Below, piece after piece: positions 28,839 to 39,414 of a stretch of 64,000 nt of DNA (within the stretch, counting starts at the first letter, position 1; every line of letters begins with the position of its first letter). The DNA comes from Cryptosporidium bovis (lineage: Eukaryota; Apicomplexa; Conoidasida; Eucoccidiorida; Cryptosporidiidae). The notes under the pieces are model-generated. The model searched no databases and was not told the origin of the DNA. It saw only the letters and a list, made by a program, of their open reading frames with translations. The stretch spans positions 372,001-436,000 of the forward strand of contig VHIT02000002.1 in the NCBI GenBank assembly GCA_009768925.2. Reading direction: 5' to 3'. Position numbers and translations under genes: made by a program.

Positions 28839-31800
28839 CTAACGTCTTTTTCTGGATCTCTGGTCATCACCCCGTCTTCTATCGGATTCATCATTGTCTC
28901 TTCCTCTTTTCCTATCCTCTCTAATTGCTTGCTTCTCCAACTCGTCCCAACTCAATCCCTCTTCTTCGTCACTCGAAAGTTCTTTAAATGAGTCGTCTGA
29001 ACTCTCTTCTTCCAAATCAGAGAGATCTTCATCATCATCATCATCTTCGTCATCGTCTTCATCCTCGTCACCCTCTGAATACTCCTCATCTTCGTCATCA
29101 TCATCCTCATCACTCCCATCCTCCCCATCCTCACTTTCTTCACCCAAGAACCCATTGAATCCACCATTTTGAACAAAATCATCAATGTCACCTAGAATGG
29201 TTTTTAAGACGGCATTCCAATTCAAATTCTGCCTTCCTTCATAATAAACTATCTCCATCTCATTTAACCAGCGTTTAATTAAATCCAAATATTCCATGGG
29301 TATTGAATCAACTCTTTTTACAGGTTTTGTGTAGTCTTTGGGAACAAAAATCATATCAAAGTTTCTTAGGCCCTGTTCCACTCTTTCGAATGAAACAACT
29401 TCAATTTCATCCAAGCTCAGAATGAAGGGAGGAAACTCCAGCAAATGAACAAGACAAGAGGCTGTTGGGAATAATTGCACATTAGAAACACCAGCTCTTC
29501 CAGGAACACCATAGAAACCAAGATCCCTATATGGAATTTCAGCCTCAAAACTGTCCTTGCTAAGCTCCTCAATCCCATGTATAAACTTCTTATATTCCAT
29601 GTTATATCTTTTCTTCGTTTCCCTTTCTCTTTGTTCTTCAAGAATCTCGTCTGGATCATAGACATTTCTGCCTCTTCTTTGCTCTAAATCGTCTATTTGA
29701 TTTCCAACCTCAGAGTAAAACTGAACATCTTGAGTCTTCTTTTTTCCTATCCAAATCGAATGTTTTAAATGAAGATGGAAAATAACCAATAAATCGTTTT
29801 CAACTGGTTGGAAAATGGCGTGTTTTATACTCGAGTATAAAATGTCTATTGTTTCACCTTTAGAAGAACTAAATCTAAACCCGTTATTATGTGCTTCCAA
29901 AATACCATGTTGCCTTCTTCCCTGACCAATTGTTGGTCTTATACCTACATCTTTTAGCATTACTCTCTGCTTGGTTCTATTAAAGTCCAAAGGTTTTTGA
30001 TTTTTAATTAAGTCCTGTTCAGCTGTCTCCTCCTCTAAAGTCCCCTTTTGTTTATATCTCTTTATTAATTCCTTAATGCTTCTAAAAACTGAATTCATTG
30101 TTTTACCATCTTCAGAACGCAACATTAACTCCTTGATGAAAACTGGGGAGGAGAATGTACTTGGCATCTGTTCCAGGGATATCCCCGTTGGAAGAACAAA
30201 GTTAATGCGCAAAATAAATACCTTTTTACCTTCCTCTTGAGTACACACAACATTTTTCAATAATCTCACATGAAATGGTACCAAGACGCCATATATTGGG
30301 ACAAGAATGCTCTCTTTTGCGGAATCTACAAATATCCTATTTAAATTTCTATCTCTTGGGTATTCTTTTGTTGATTTATAGCTCGGATTTTTTGAATTAA
30401 AAAAATCTTCTTCACTGTCTGATATGTCACCTTGTTCATTCTTCTCTTCTTTTTTTCCACCAAACCTTTTTTGCAATTCCAATAGTTTCTTTTTTCTCAA
30501 CTCCTTCTGTCTATTTTCTATTAGTTTCATCTCATCCGAGTGTTCAGAGTTGTTCACTCTTCTCGTTGTTCTTCTAAGTCTATCTTCAATGATTAATTCC
30601 TCTTTTGGCCCTTTCCTCTCCTTTTTGACGGAGCTTTTGCCATCCATTTTATCATCTTCGCTATCATAGTCCTCACTTTCATCTTCGCTGCTATATTCTT
30701 TTTCACTTTCAGATTTACTTGGCTCTTTTACCGTTGGTTTCTTTTCTACTTCATCTTTTTTCTTTTTATTCACAGTAGCCTTTTCCTTCTCATCATTCTC
30801 ATCATCCAGTTCATATGAAACATGCTCCAACTTTTTGCTACATCCCTGAGTAAGCACCTCAACCTTTCCTTCAGGAGAAAGATAAACCGTGTCGCATATC
30901 CAAATTGCATATTTCCTCCCATTGCATTCTAAATTGTTAAAGCCTATAGATAAGTTTAAAGTCATTCCTTTTTGAACCAACATTTTTGGGGATGATTTTG
31001 AACTTATAATCGAAGAAGAATCCCTAAATTCTATTCCAATGCAATGACCCATTATCTTAACAAATTTCTGTGCTAAATCCTCCCCCTTGTCTTTGACTAT
31101 TTTTTGGTAAATATTTGTGTACAAGTCAAGAAAAGAAACACCTTCCTTTAACATGGAAATAAAAGTATCCATTAACTCAATACAGTATTTATATATGATT
31201 CTTTGCTCTTCTGTTGAATTTAAAAAGTATGTTCTGGTTATGTTGGCACAATACTCTCTGTATTTAGATCCAATACTCAATAAAATACAACCAGAATTTA
31301 AACACAAGTTTTCTCCAGAATTTTCAACTGCTTTTAGTTCGAAGCTTGACCCACTTTGTACAAGTGAGTACACAAGATCAATATCTTCAGGGTCCAAGTT
31401 AAACTTCGTTTCCCACAATTTATGCATTGACTTATCGTCTAGTGCATCCTCCACCCTTTTCCCAATACTTTTGTGAGTTTCTTTCAACTCCTTGTCCAAA
31501 ATAGTCTCTATTCTCTGTAATAAAATCCCCTTCAACATCTGAACCGAAAGAATTGAAGCTTTTCTACAGAGTTCCAGTTCAACCTTGTCTTTGTAACACA
31601 AAACGTAGTCTATTGCACCATCTATCATTGACGAGCCAAATTTAACAGAAGGGATCTCACTTGAAAAGTACTCCTCACACTGGGATGCAAATTGCCCATC
31701 TTGTTTGCCAGATTTCTCCACTCGTCCCATTAATGAAACATCTTCCAGTAAATTGTCAAATAAACTCTTGCTTGCGTCAACTGTCTCTTTAAAGTCTCCC

Positions 31801-32168
31801 TTTCTCTCAATTAATGTTACCTTAATGTCTGAAATATTTTTTGACATCCAATCAACAATTTGCTGAAGAATCATAACTTTTTTTTGACTTGTTACAATAA
31901 CCATTTGTTTTTTTCGTGCCAAAAGAATTAGGGTATCAGAAAACTCAAATCCAAAAAACCAGTAGTGGAGAGTCATACTTTTGTAGATAACACCATCCTC
32001 TCTAGACGACCCTTTTCCGCATAAAATATATATTAAGTTAACATCTCTCAAACTCTTGAATACTGCTTTGTTGTCGTACTCTGAATTCTCATCCAACCAT
32101 ATTGAATAAAGAAATTGGAGTCTTCTTCCAAAAGATTCTGCATCTAGCTTGATCCGATCCTTCCCCAT
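28839..32168 (-). CDS. SPT16: FACT complex subunit SPT16
   Basis: 1109 aa from ATG 32168. SPT16 and its partner form the FACT histone chaperone that handles H2A-H2B during transcription and replication. Domains in order: SPT16 N-terminal lobe (about 1-165), an inactive creatinase/aminopeptidase-like domain (about 175-440, IMGHCIGIEFRDSS block), a highly charged linker (about 450-600), dimerisation and middle pleckstrin-like domains with IRPTIGQGRRQHGILEAH and QPVENDLLVIFHLHLKH, then LIKRWLNEMEIVYYEG, and a C-terminal acidic tail of mostly Asp and Glu (about 1000-1060) that ends in a basic RKR-rich segment. The Asp/Glu tract reads as a Ser-rich frame on the other strand, which is not a gene. 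It ends 126 bp from PSF3. Confidence 0.96.
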   Translation of the reverse strand: MGKDRIKLDAESFGRRLQFLYSIWLDENSEYDNKAVFKSLRDVNLIYILCGKGSSREDGVIYKSMTLHYWFFGFEFSDTLILLARKKQMVIVTSQKKVMILQQIVDWMSKNISDIKVTLIERKGDFKETVDASKSLFDNLLEDVSLMGRVEKSGKQDGQFASQCEEYFSSEIPSVKFGSSMIDGAIDYVLCYKDKVELELCRKASILSVQMLKGILLQRIETILDKELKETHKSIGKRVEDALDDKSMHKLWETKFNLDPEDIDLVYSLVQSGSSFELKAVENSGENLCLNSGCILLSIGSKYREYCANITRTYFLNSTEEQRIIYKYCIELMDTFISMLKEGVSFLDLYTNIYQKIVKDKGEDLAQKFVKIMGHCIGIEFRDSSSIISSKSSPKMLVQKGMTLNLSIGFNNLECNGRKYAIWICDTVYLSPEGKVEVLTQGCSKKLEHVSYELDDENDEKEKATVNKKKKDEVEKKPTVKEPSKSESEKEYSSEDESEDYDSEDDKMDGKSSVKKERKGPKEELIIEDRLRRTTRRVNNSEHSDEMKLIENRQKELRKKKLLELQKRFGGKKEEKNEQGDISDSEEDFFNSKNPSYKSTKEYPRDRNLNRIFVDSAKESILVPIYGVLVPFHVRLLKNVVCTQEEGKKVFILRINFVLPTGISLEQMPSTFSSPVFIKELMLRSEDGKTMNSVFRSIKELIKRYKQKGTLEEETAEQDLIKNQKPLDFNRTKQRVMLKDVGIRPTIGQGRRQHGILEAHNNGFRFSSSKGETIDILYSSIKHAIFQPVENDLLVIFHLHLKHSIWIGKKKTQDVQFYSEVGNQIDDLEQRRGRNVYDPDEILEEQRERETKKRYNMEYKKFIHGIEELSKDSFEAEIPYRDLGFYGVPGRAGVSNVQLFPTASCLVHLLEFPPFILSLDEIEVVSFERVEQGLRNFDMIFVPKDYTKPVKRVDSIPMEYLDLIKRWLNEMEIVYYEGRQNLNWNAVLKTILGDIDDFVQNGGFNGFLGEESEDGEDGSDEDDDDEDEEYSEGDEDEDDDEDDDDDEDLSDLEEESSDDSFKELSSDEEEGLSWDELEKQAIREDRKRGRDNDESDRRRGDDQRSRKRR

Positions 32169-32680
32169 AATTTATTATTTTACTGGAAAAAAACTGCTTA
32201 TTCTCTCTTCCCCTTATTTTACTTTCCAATCTCTTTTGCCCTTGTTTCCTTTTACTTTTATTCCCCACTAATTTAAATATACATAGCGGTTTTTTTTTAA
32301 AACGGCAAACTTAAATGTTACCAATGCTTGAAACAAATATTTATGTTTTCTACTAATTTTTAATTTAAAGGTGCAAACATAAAGGCAAATAGGTCTTCTA
32401 CATACAATTTATTAGACGAATTTACCTTTGTTTTCTACTTTTAATTCAAAAGGGTACCTAAAGATTGCATGTAATTTACTACAGAACTTTTTTACAACAC
32501 CGGTATTTAAGTTTATATTGTCTCAAAAATCGAAATGAAAATAAGAATGCATGGCATAGAAAAAGTAATTATAACTACAATTCTATTTGGTTTAACACTA
32601 ACAAAAAAGAGAAAAAATAAAATAGGCTACTAAACCATCATCTATATTGTTATGAATAGTTACCAATATAATTTTTATTT
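32169..32680. promoter_or_regulatory. Intergenic region upstream of SPT16
   Basis: 512 bp between SPT16 and the next minus-strand gene. AGCGGTTTT at about 32284-32292 and AACGGCAAAC at 32301-32310 are GC-core-like elements close to the SPT16 start. The rest is AT-rich with nothing I can support. Confidence 0.35.
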
Positions 32681-34435
32681 CTATTTGGCAAATTTAATTC
32701 TAGTAGAGTTTTTGTTTACATTTTCGTTCAATAAGTGCAATTTCTGGAATTGTTCAAGTTGCATTCTAATGGTATCTTTGTGTAGTTCTCCAATGTTCTT
32801 GTCATTTGCCAGATGATCTAATTCACTGTTATTTACTTGTAAGTTAATGACTCTATCCTTCAAGGTTGGCTGAGGGGGAGATAGATTCTGATCCTTCTTT
32901 ACCAAATTTTCTGCTATTGATTGCAATGTCTTGCTGTCTGGATCTATAGTTTTAAGTATCTCAATCAAATCTTCGTGGCTTCTACCTTTAGTTAACTCAG
33001 GTTTCGGCCATTGAGCTCTAATTGTTTCTTCATGTACTAAGTTATTGTACTTCTTTTCTGACATTTCCAACGACTTTTTTGTCTCTTGTAATTGATACTC
33101 GAATCCAGCAACCTTTCTTTCTAATTCTTGTTTCTCTCTCTCAAGCTTTTTGTACATTGGAGATGAGGTTTGAGCTTGAACTGAATTGTTATCCTCAATG
33201 TTTGTAGAGAGAACGATAATTCTTTCTCTAAGCATTTTAATTTGTTCATTTGATTCTCGCAGTCTCTCTGATAAATGTTTATTGTCATTTTCTACGACAT
33301 TTGCAATATTTTTGGCAGAATCAAATTCCGAGCATTTATTTTTGTACACGGAATCGAACTTTTCAAGTTGGTTTCCTATTTCAAAAAGAGACTTTTGCAT
33401 TTCATTGATAAACATTAATGCAGATTTATCATTGCTATATGCTGTTGAAAGAAGTTCAATTTTCCCAAAAACAGAATTTATCGAGTTAACTATGTTATTC
33501 ACAAATTCTGTGTCTGTATTTATAAGTATTCTTTCCTTGCCAGAGAAGGATGAGTATTTTACATCTCCTATCTTTTGATGTATTGTACAAAGTTGTCTTG
33601 TTAAAGCTGCAATTAATTGCGATTCACTTTTTGGATCATTCATTTTTGATATATATTCATGTACTGCTTCTCCAAGTTCAAAAAGGTGTTTTCTAAGTTC
33701 CCTATTATCTCTCTCTAATTCATTGCTATTTCCATTTCCTCCTATATCACCAAAGTGTTGAACATTCTCTCTAACTTTATTTGAGAAACTATAATTCGAA
33801 TCATGCGAATTTGGAAAATCGGGGGTCATTGTTCCAATATCTGGGCCACAAAAAGAGATTGACGTTCCAGGAGTTGCACCTGATTGTCCTTTATTATTTT
33901 GGTTGTTCAAGTTCTGCCCTTGTGATTGCGCACCACATGTTCCAATCCATGGTATAAACGAATTTATTAGTTTTGAGCCAAAACCAGACCTATTTTGGTC
34001 TCTTTCTGGAGAATCAATATTTGATCCCGGAATGGGCATTCCCTGTTGATTTGGTTTTTGTTGTGGTCCCAGTATTTGTTGCCCTTGGACCCCATGTACC
34101 CCTTGTCCCTGTGTTTCCCCATTCGTACCAAATCCACCATTTTGACTTGTAAAGTTTGATACAATAAACTCCTGAGTAGGAGTTAAGTGATTTAAATTTT
34201 GAATTGTATTCATTCCGTGAATTGGGACTGAAACGTGTCTTGGAAAAGGTGATGGACGAATACTAGGAAACAAATTAGCTGATTTTTGCGGGGAATGTGG
34301 TGTACTATAGACACCCATCCTAGGTATCATATTCTGGAATCCCTGTATATTTGTATTTGGTTTAATTGGAATCCCACCCGCAATAGAGTTCTGGTTTACA
34401 TTCCATTGTTGTGGATTCCCATTCAACTGATGCAT
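32681..34435 (-). CDS. Unrecognised coiled-coil protein with Gln/Asn/Gly-rich N-terminus
   Basis: 584 aa from ATG 34435. I do not recognise the family. Residues 1-190 are low complexity, rich in Asn, Gln, Gly and Pro, with short repeats such as GQGVHGVQGQQ, and are probably disordered. Residues 220-290 are helical and charged. Residues 340-470 read as one or two coiled coils (heptad-like runs such as ERLRESNEQIKMLRERI and KLEREKQELERKVAGFEYQL). The C-terminal 100 residues are polar and helical, ending KFAK. There is no signal peptide or membrane span. A scaffold or cytoskeletal role is possible but is only a guess from composition. Confidence 0.8.
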   Translation of the reverse strand: MHQLNGNPQQWNVNQNSIAGGIPIKPNTNIQGFQNMIPRMGVYSTPHSPQKSANLFPSIRPSPFPRHVSVPIHGMNTIQNLNHLTPTQEFIVSNFTSQNGGFGTNGETQGQGVHGVQGQQILGPQQKPNQQGMPIPGSNIDSPERDQNRSGFGSKLINSFIPWIGTCGAQSQGQNLNNQNNKGQSGATPGTSISFCGPDIGTMTPDFPNSHDSNYSFSNKVRENVQHFGDIGGNGNSNELERDNRELRKHLFELGEAVHEYISKMNDPKSESQLIAALTRQLCTIHQKIGDVKYSSFSGKERILINTDTEFVNNIVNSINSVFGKIELLSTAYSNDKSALMFINEMQKSLFEIGNQLEKFDSVYKNKCSEFDSAKNIANVVENDNKHLSERLRESNEQIKMLRERIIVLSTNIEDNNSVQAQTSSPMYKKLEREKQELERKVAGFEYQLQETKKSLEMSEKKYNNLVHEETIRAQWPKPELTKGRSHEDLIEILKTIDPDSKTLQSIAENLVKKDQNLSPPQPTLKDRVINLQVNNSELDHLANDKNIGELHKDTIRMQLEQFQKLHLLNENVNKNSTRIKFAK

Positions 34436-35554
34436 CTCTCAACTTAAATTAATCTAAATGTTGTTTTTTATTTATTTTCCTTGGTTTACTTTCTTTCTAT
34501 TACTGTTTCTCTTTTTCTAAATGTTAGTTGCAATTTCTTAGTAAATACATGTATACGTCTACAGTTTGTCCATATTCAATATAAGCAAGAGGGTAAAACT
34601 ATTAAAATAATCAAGTTGAAATGTTTTTTCTAGCTAATAATTTTGTTTCAACACAAAAATTATTATTGGTTAATTACAATATACATATGTTTCCATGTGT
34701 ATAAATGCTTGCATTAATATATCCGTTCTCTGTCATTTCATTACATAAAATGGCGGGAGAATTCATTTTTAGATCATGCATACTATTTTACATTAGTTTC
34801 ATTGACATTTATGACTTTCTTAGATAGCATGATGAAAGAGTTTGATTGAGTTAGCTACGTGACTAAATTAATATTTTCAATTTCTATTTTTAGTTTTTCT
34901 TCTTATTAAATATTATTGGTTCAACTAAAACCAAAACTGGAGTACTAGAGTTAGTACTTGTAGTAGAAAATGGTGCCAATAAAAACTAGAATTAGTTCGA
35001 TTTTCTAGTTGAAATAGTAATACAGTATTAGTTTGTAGTACATGGGTTAGGTTTTTTTGAGTACCATTAGGTATTGGGAAAAGACAAAAAATTTGTTGAA
35101 TAAATACAAGTTTTTAGTTTTCATGTAATGAGACAAATTTAAAGATAAAATAATAACAATACGAGGTTAAACTCTAGATAAGAAGTTTTATTATTTTTTA
35201 GACGAGTAAATACTAAAAAACAAGAGTTTTAGCCAATTTAGAATATACACGAAATAGAAGTAGCAATTCCAAATTTGAAAGTAAATATCATAAGGATGAT
35301 GGGGATGTTTTTCGGAATACGAGGTAGCAGTAAAATAGTAATGTATAAAAATAAATGAAGAGAAGACAAGCAATAATTCAGCTTTTCTTTAATGAAGTTA
35401 TACTTAAAGGCCTGAATAATATTTTAAGTTTATATAATAATCTTTATTTACGTGAAAATTTATAGCTGAAAAATGTATATAATCATGCATGCAAAATGGA
35501 TACATGCATTCTCTTCATATGACATTTTACATTAGAAGTTTTATTTCACGAAAT
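34436..35554. other. Long AT-rich intergenic region
   Basis: 1.1 kb between two minus-strand genes. Very AT-rich. ATGGCGGGAGAA at about 34750-34761 is the only clear GC-core element. CATGCATGC occurs near 35485, a TGCAT-type motif like those bound by apicomplexan AP2 factors. A 60-codon frame at 35191-35373 has biased composition and no similarity. I see no RNA gene. Confidence 0.35.
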
Positions 35555-37096
35555 TCAATTAGCATTATTAGCAGAATTGCTTGAGGTAGCACTAGATTGA
35601 GCCCTATTTCCAGAACGGTGTTGACCTCTTGAATCAGATGAAGAGTGCCCATGAGTGGATCCTCTCTTGGCACGATCAGTGCCTGATGCTTCGGAAATTT
35701 CTGAATGTCCACTTTCCGATAAACGACTTCTTCTTCTCATTTCTCTTTGTCTAATTCCCCTTCTAATATATCTATCATTCATTTTAAGAGATCTTGCAAT
35801 TGGTGAGAACCCAACTACAAGGCCAAGAAGAAGCCCAAGGACCAAACCAACAGACCAGGATATTGTTCCAGAATGAGCCATCAATCCTATTGTTGCACCA
35901 GTACCAAGACCACCTAAGCCACCTAATGCCGCTCCTAATCTTCCAACCAGCAATACACACATGAAGAGATTTGTCAAAGATCCACCCAAACCAAGAGCAC
36001 CTGCAAAACAATTTGAAACAAGTCCACCAACAATCATACCAACAAATATTCCAAGAATTGCGCTTCCGAGAAGCCAGTACCCTCCTCCTTTCCAGAAATG
36101 TGTTGATTTCAATCCTAGGGAGAACAATGCAGATTGCCAGTAAATGGCAAGGAATGCCATAACTAGATACGCTGCAAAGGAAATGAAGGCTCCACTCCAA
36201 ACTGGCCAGCAACAGCATCTTGAGAAGCAAAACCCACACTTTAAGTCATCAATTTCTAGCGGAGTATTGTTTGTTGCTGTATTTGCGTTTGTATCTGCTG
36301 TTGTAATTGTGTTGGGACCAGAACTGGAGGTCAAAACAGGATGTGAGCTGGCAGCTGCGCCTGAATCTTGGATAGAACCACCAGTTGTAACTTTGTGAAC
36401 TTCTACGTCGTTACTTAACATTTGAAATCCCCCAGATGGCTTTAAACAGACTTTTGAGTCACTGCTTGCGTAAATAAACGCCAAAGAATATGGATTGCTT
36501 TTGGAGGTTTGCATTTCAGGAACACTGATTGCCGAGCAATCTGACTTGTCATCTTTGTTGAAAGAAAATCCTGCTGCTCCTATGGCCAATTTGTTGAAAT
36601 TGGATTTAACACCTGTACTTATTCTAGAATTTGAGTTGCCTTCTTTTTCAGCGTCAGTTTGAGAAGCAGATAAAACTTGTTCCCCAGAGGTAGATTGGGT
36701 ATTGTTTGAACGAACAAGATTTGGACACTTTGAAGAAATTTCAGTGCACCCATGCTCACAAACAGATATAACCATTATCAATCCAGAAACTGATCCGATA
36801 TCAGATGACTCTTCATTACAAGCCAGAGTACAGAAGAGGTTTTTCAAGAAATTATTACACTCAGCACTACCACCATTATTAGTAGAGTATTCTTCTGCCA
36901 TAGCTAAGAGTTTATCTGAACAGCAATTACAGGGATTGTTTGGGCAATCCACTGATGTTGCATCTGTAATTATTGGACTTTCATCATCGACTTTGGCCTC
37001 TGAGGCTATTGGTAATCCCAATGCAGTTATTCCTAAATATGTCAGCAACAAATTTATCAATAGTACTTGATAAATTAAACTTTTTAGTTCCGACAT
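35555..37096 (-). CDS. Secretory-pathway multi-pass membrane protein with Cys-rich ectodomain
   Basis: 513 aa from ATG 37096. No family is recognised with certainty. Residues 1-27 form a signal peptide. Residues 50-130 hold a cysteine-rich module (CPNNPCNCCSDKLL, then CNNFLKNLFCTLACNEE, then CEHGC) whose spacing recalls the N-terminal domain of NPC1 and folate-receptor-like proteins. A Ser/Thr/Asn-rich stretch (130-280) has several N-glycosylation sequons. From about 290 to 440 there are several membrane spans, unusually rich in Gly and small residues (GLGTGATIGLMAH, GLVLGLLLGLVVGF), like Gly-zipper helices. The C-terminal 75 residues are Arg/Ser-rich and probably cytosolic. A role in sterol or ligand handling is suggested only by the Cys pattern. 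Surface or endomembrane location is inferred. Confidence 0.8.
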   Translation of the reverse strand: MSELKSLIYQVLLINLLLTYLGITALGLPIASEAKVDDESPIITDATSVDCPNNPCNCCSDKLLAMAEEYSTNNGGSAECNNFLKNLFCTLACNEESSDIGSVSGLIMVISVCEHGCTEISSKCPNLVRSNNTQSTSGEQVLSASQTDAEKEGNSNSRISTGVKSNFNKLAIGAAGFSFNKDDKSDCSAISVPEMQTSKSNPYSLAFIYASSDSKVCLKPSGGFQMLSNDVEVHKVTTGGSIQDSGAAASSHPVLTSSSGPNTITTADTNANTATNNTPLEIDDLKCGFCFSRCCCWPVWSGAFISFAAYLVMAFLAIYWQSALFSLGLKSTHFWKGGGYWLLGSAILGIFVGMIVGGLVSNCFAGALGLGGSLTNLFMCVLLVGRLGAALGGLGGLGTGATIGLMAHSGTISWSVGLVLGLLLGLVVGFSPIARSLKMNDRYIRRGIRQREMRRRSRLSESGHSEISEASGTDRAKRGSTHGHSSSDSRGQHRSGNRAQSSATSSNSANNAN

Positions 37097-37932
37097 TTAC
37101 CTATATTACATTTATTAGCCTAAAAAACATCAATTTGTCTTATTTTTGAAGCTCCAAACTTATGCTAAACTAAACAATAAAAGCCTTTAAACCCTTTATT
37201 TACGAGTTTGGGATGTAGGAATGAAATATAAATTAATTATTTTTGTTGGCTTGAGTAACACCTCTTATTACATAAAAGTCTATTATTATTCAAAAGTAAA
37301 TAAAAGTTAATAACCTTAGTTACTTTAAATGTAATAGTAACAAATAAACCATTTAATTTGCCTTTTCGATATTTAATTATTTTGAAGACATAAAGTAGTT
37401 ATACGCACGCTAAACTATTATACAGAAAATTAATTATTTTTTTTTGCCCTTACTTCACGGTCTTTTTAAATTTATGTCGATGTTCTATTACTTTTCTTGT
37501 ATGTAACCTGTTGTCATCACCGGAATGACTCTCTTCCTTTATTTTTCTTAGTTTTTTTACTCCCTTTGTTCCAGATAAAACCTTAATTTATTATAACTAT
37601 ACAACATTCCCGCCTTTATTTTTAGATTTGCATGCATCTCCTGGTGACCGGTTAGCATATGTAATTATTCAAAATTAGAAAAAATAAATTCATTTGACTC
37701 CTTTTATTCATTAATCAAATGGGATAGGCATCTAAGATGCACGAGCCTAATTTTATTAGTGATAATTAGGGAACAAAATACAAAAAAAAGGCATTAACTT
37801 CATAGAAATAGCTTAATAGTAATTAGACAGTTTGCACGCAATGCGCCAAAATGAATGTTTGTATTAACATTCTGGTTCGATTCACCCTGAGTCGCCTTTT
37901 TTCGGAGTAGTTTAGGTAGTCACAAAACTACT
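37097..37932. other. AT-rich intergenic region upstream of the membrane protein gene
   Basis: 836 bp between two minus-strand genes. Elements seen: TTCCCGCC at about 37608-37614, TGCATGCAT near 37631, and TGCGCCAAAAT at 37841-37851. No ORF or RNA gene that I can support. Confidence 0.35.
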
Positions 37933-39414
37933 TTAATTGAGAGACATAAGGATTTCCAATAGATGTTGATCAATAGATACCTTGTTTACAATAGAATTGC
38001 AAATACTTATAGTTGTTGCCTCGTCAAATATTTTCGCAATATACAAAAGAAGGTGAAAATCATTCAAAAGCTCGTATGATGTCGGAGGACAAGATGCGAG
38101 TCTATTTTTAATAAATTCTGAAACGTCACCTGGTTTTTGTGATACTACTCTGTTTTCTCTGGGAAATTGAGTTGATGAAAAGAAAGGCTTTGGTTGAATA
38201 GGTGCAGATTCATTTATCCTAACAACAAGCCAATGAGCATCAAATTTTTTTGTGGACTTCCCGTTTTCCAAAATTTGAGGAAGCAGTTCTCCTTTTTCAC
38301 CATCTCTCACCGGAATATGCATTTTGTCACCTATTTTAGTTTCGTCAATGATTCCATCTCTAAGAAAAGCCAATCCAAGATCCGAAACGGAAAATGCGTT
38401 TGGAACTGGATCACCTCCTTGAATGCTCTTACAAGGAGCAATAGTACAAGTAACAAAGGTGTTGACAGGATATCTTGTATAGTGCGTGGTTTTTAGGGAA
38501 CTTAGTTGTAATTTTCCAAGAGTAATAATTTCCTGTGAAGTCAAAAGTTCATCCCTTTCGTTATGGGTAAAAACAAGCCCAAGACACTCAAGTCCGAGGG
38601 AATTGGCAATGGCATCTACAGAAGGTTTAAATGTATCATTCTCCAGGATCAAAGATCCATCAGAGCCAAAGCTTCCCTCTTGAGGTGGCTCATAAATCGC
38701 CTCCATAACTGCTCTAATACCCATGGGATAGCTGCTATCTTCTCTATAGTATCCATACATCCATCCAACTCTTTGTTTTAACATTCCTAAGGTTGATTTC
38801 CAGTAGTCAACAAATTTCATTGCCTCAGTGAGATTCATCATTTCAAGATGATCTACATGACGATATGGTTGATGTTTGAGGGTCACCGATGGAGGTATCT
38901 TGTTCATTTTTCCTTTTTCGATAAATGTCGACCTATAAGACTGTTTAAGGGGCAAATCATCTGTAACATAATTCCTTTCACTAATGAAATAATCAAACGA
39001 CTTAAACTTTGGTACATCACTCTTCACCATTTGATTACCACTTAATGAAGTTGAAGAAGACATTTTCCTATCTTCCTCACTAAACCCCCTTTTGGTTTCA
39101 CTTTTGTTAGTAATTTCAGGCAAATCTTTAGTAGACATTTGTCTTGGAATTTGTGTCGCTGTTATTTGAGGAGTTGCATCCGTGATAAGATAAACAATAG
39201 AACCATTATAAAGTCCATGTTGCTTAATACTCAAAGAATCTCCTTTGAGTAAGCTGTTTCCGAAGGAATCCAAACTCAATAGTTGTTGGTATTCCGGGAC
39301 CTTTAAAGAAGAAGCAATCTTTGATTTCAGAGTTGAAAGGTTGCAAGTTGAATTAACTGTCACCCTTGATCTTCCAGAAACTGAGAAAACTCTAATCACC
39401 CACTCTTCGTTCAT
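37933..39414 (-). CDS. NPL4: NPL4, ubiquitin-recognition cofactor of CDC48/p97
   Basis: 493 aa from ATG 39414. NPL4 with UFD1 recruits ubiquitinated substrates to the CDC48/p97 unfoldase, for example in ER-associated degradation. Residues 1-80 form a ubiquitin-like fold. From about 165 onward the MPN-type core is clear: SVTLKHQPYRHVDHLEMMN, YPMGIRAVMEAIYEPPQ, then CLGLVFTHNERDELL, TCTIAP and HWLVVRINESAPI. The C-terminal NPL4 helical part (DFHLLLYIAKIF) is present. The zinc-finger segment that normally sits just before the RHVD block is shortened and has no cysteines, so those zinc sites are lost. Human NPL4 is about 608 aa. The frame is intact, so this is divergence and not a broken gene. 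Confidence 0.92.
   Translation of the reverse strand: MNEEWVIRVFSVSGRSRVTVNSTCNLSTLKSKIASSLKVPEYQQLLSLDSFGNSLLKGDSLSIKQHGLYNGSIVYLITDATPQITATQIPRQMSTKDLPEITNKSETKRGFSEEDRKMSSSTSLSGNQMVKSDVPKFKSFDYFISERNYVTDDLPLKQSYRSTFIEKGKMNKIPPSVTLKHQPYRHVDHLEMMNLTEAMKFVDYWKSTLGMLKQRVGWMYGYYREDSSYPMGIRAVMEAIYEPPQEGSFGSDGSLILENDTFKPSVDAIANSLGLECLGLVFTHNERDELLTSQEIITLGKLQLSSLKTTHYTRYPVNTFVTCTIAPCKSIQGGDPVPNAFSVSDLGLAFLRDGIIDETKIGDKMHIPVRDGEKGELLPQILENGKSTKKFDAHWLVVRINESAPIQPKPFFSSTQFPRENRVVSQKPGDVSEFIKNRLASCPPTSYELLNDFHLLLYIAKIFDEATTISICNSIVNKVSIDQHLLEILMSLN

Noticed and set aside
28894-29172. Ser-rich plus-strand frame
   Set aside because: It is the reverse of the Asp/Glu-rich C-terminal tract of SPT16 (GAT/GAA codons read backwards give Ser). 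No start context or similarity.
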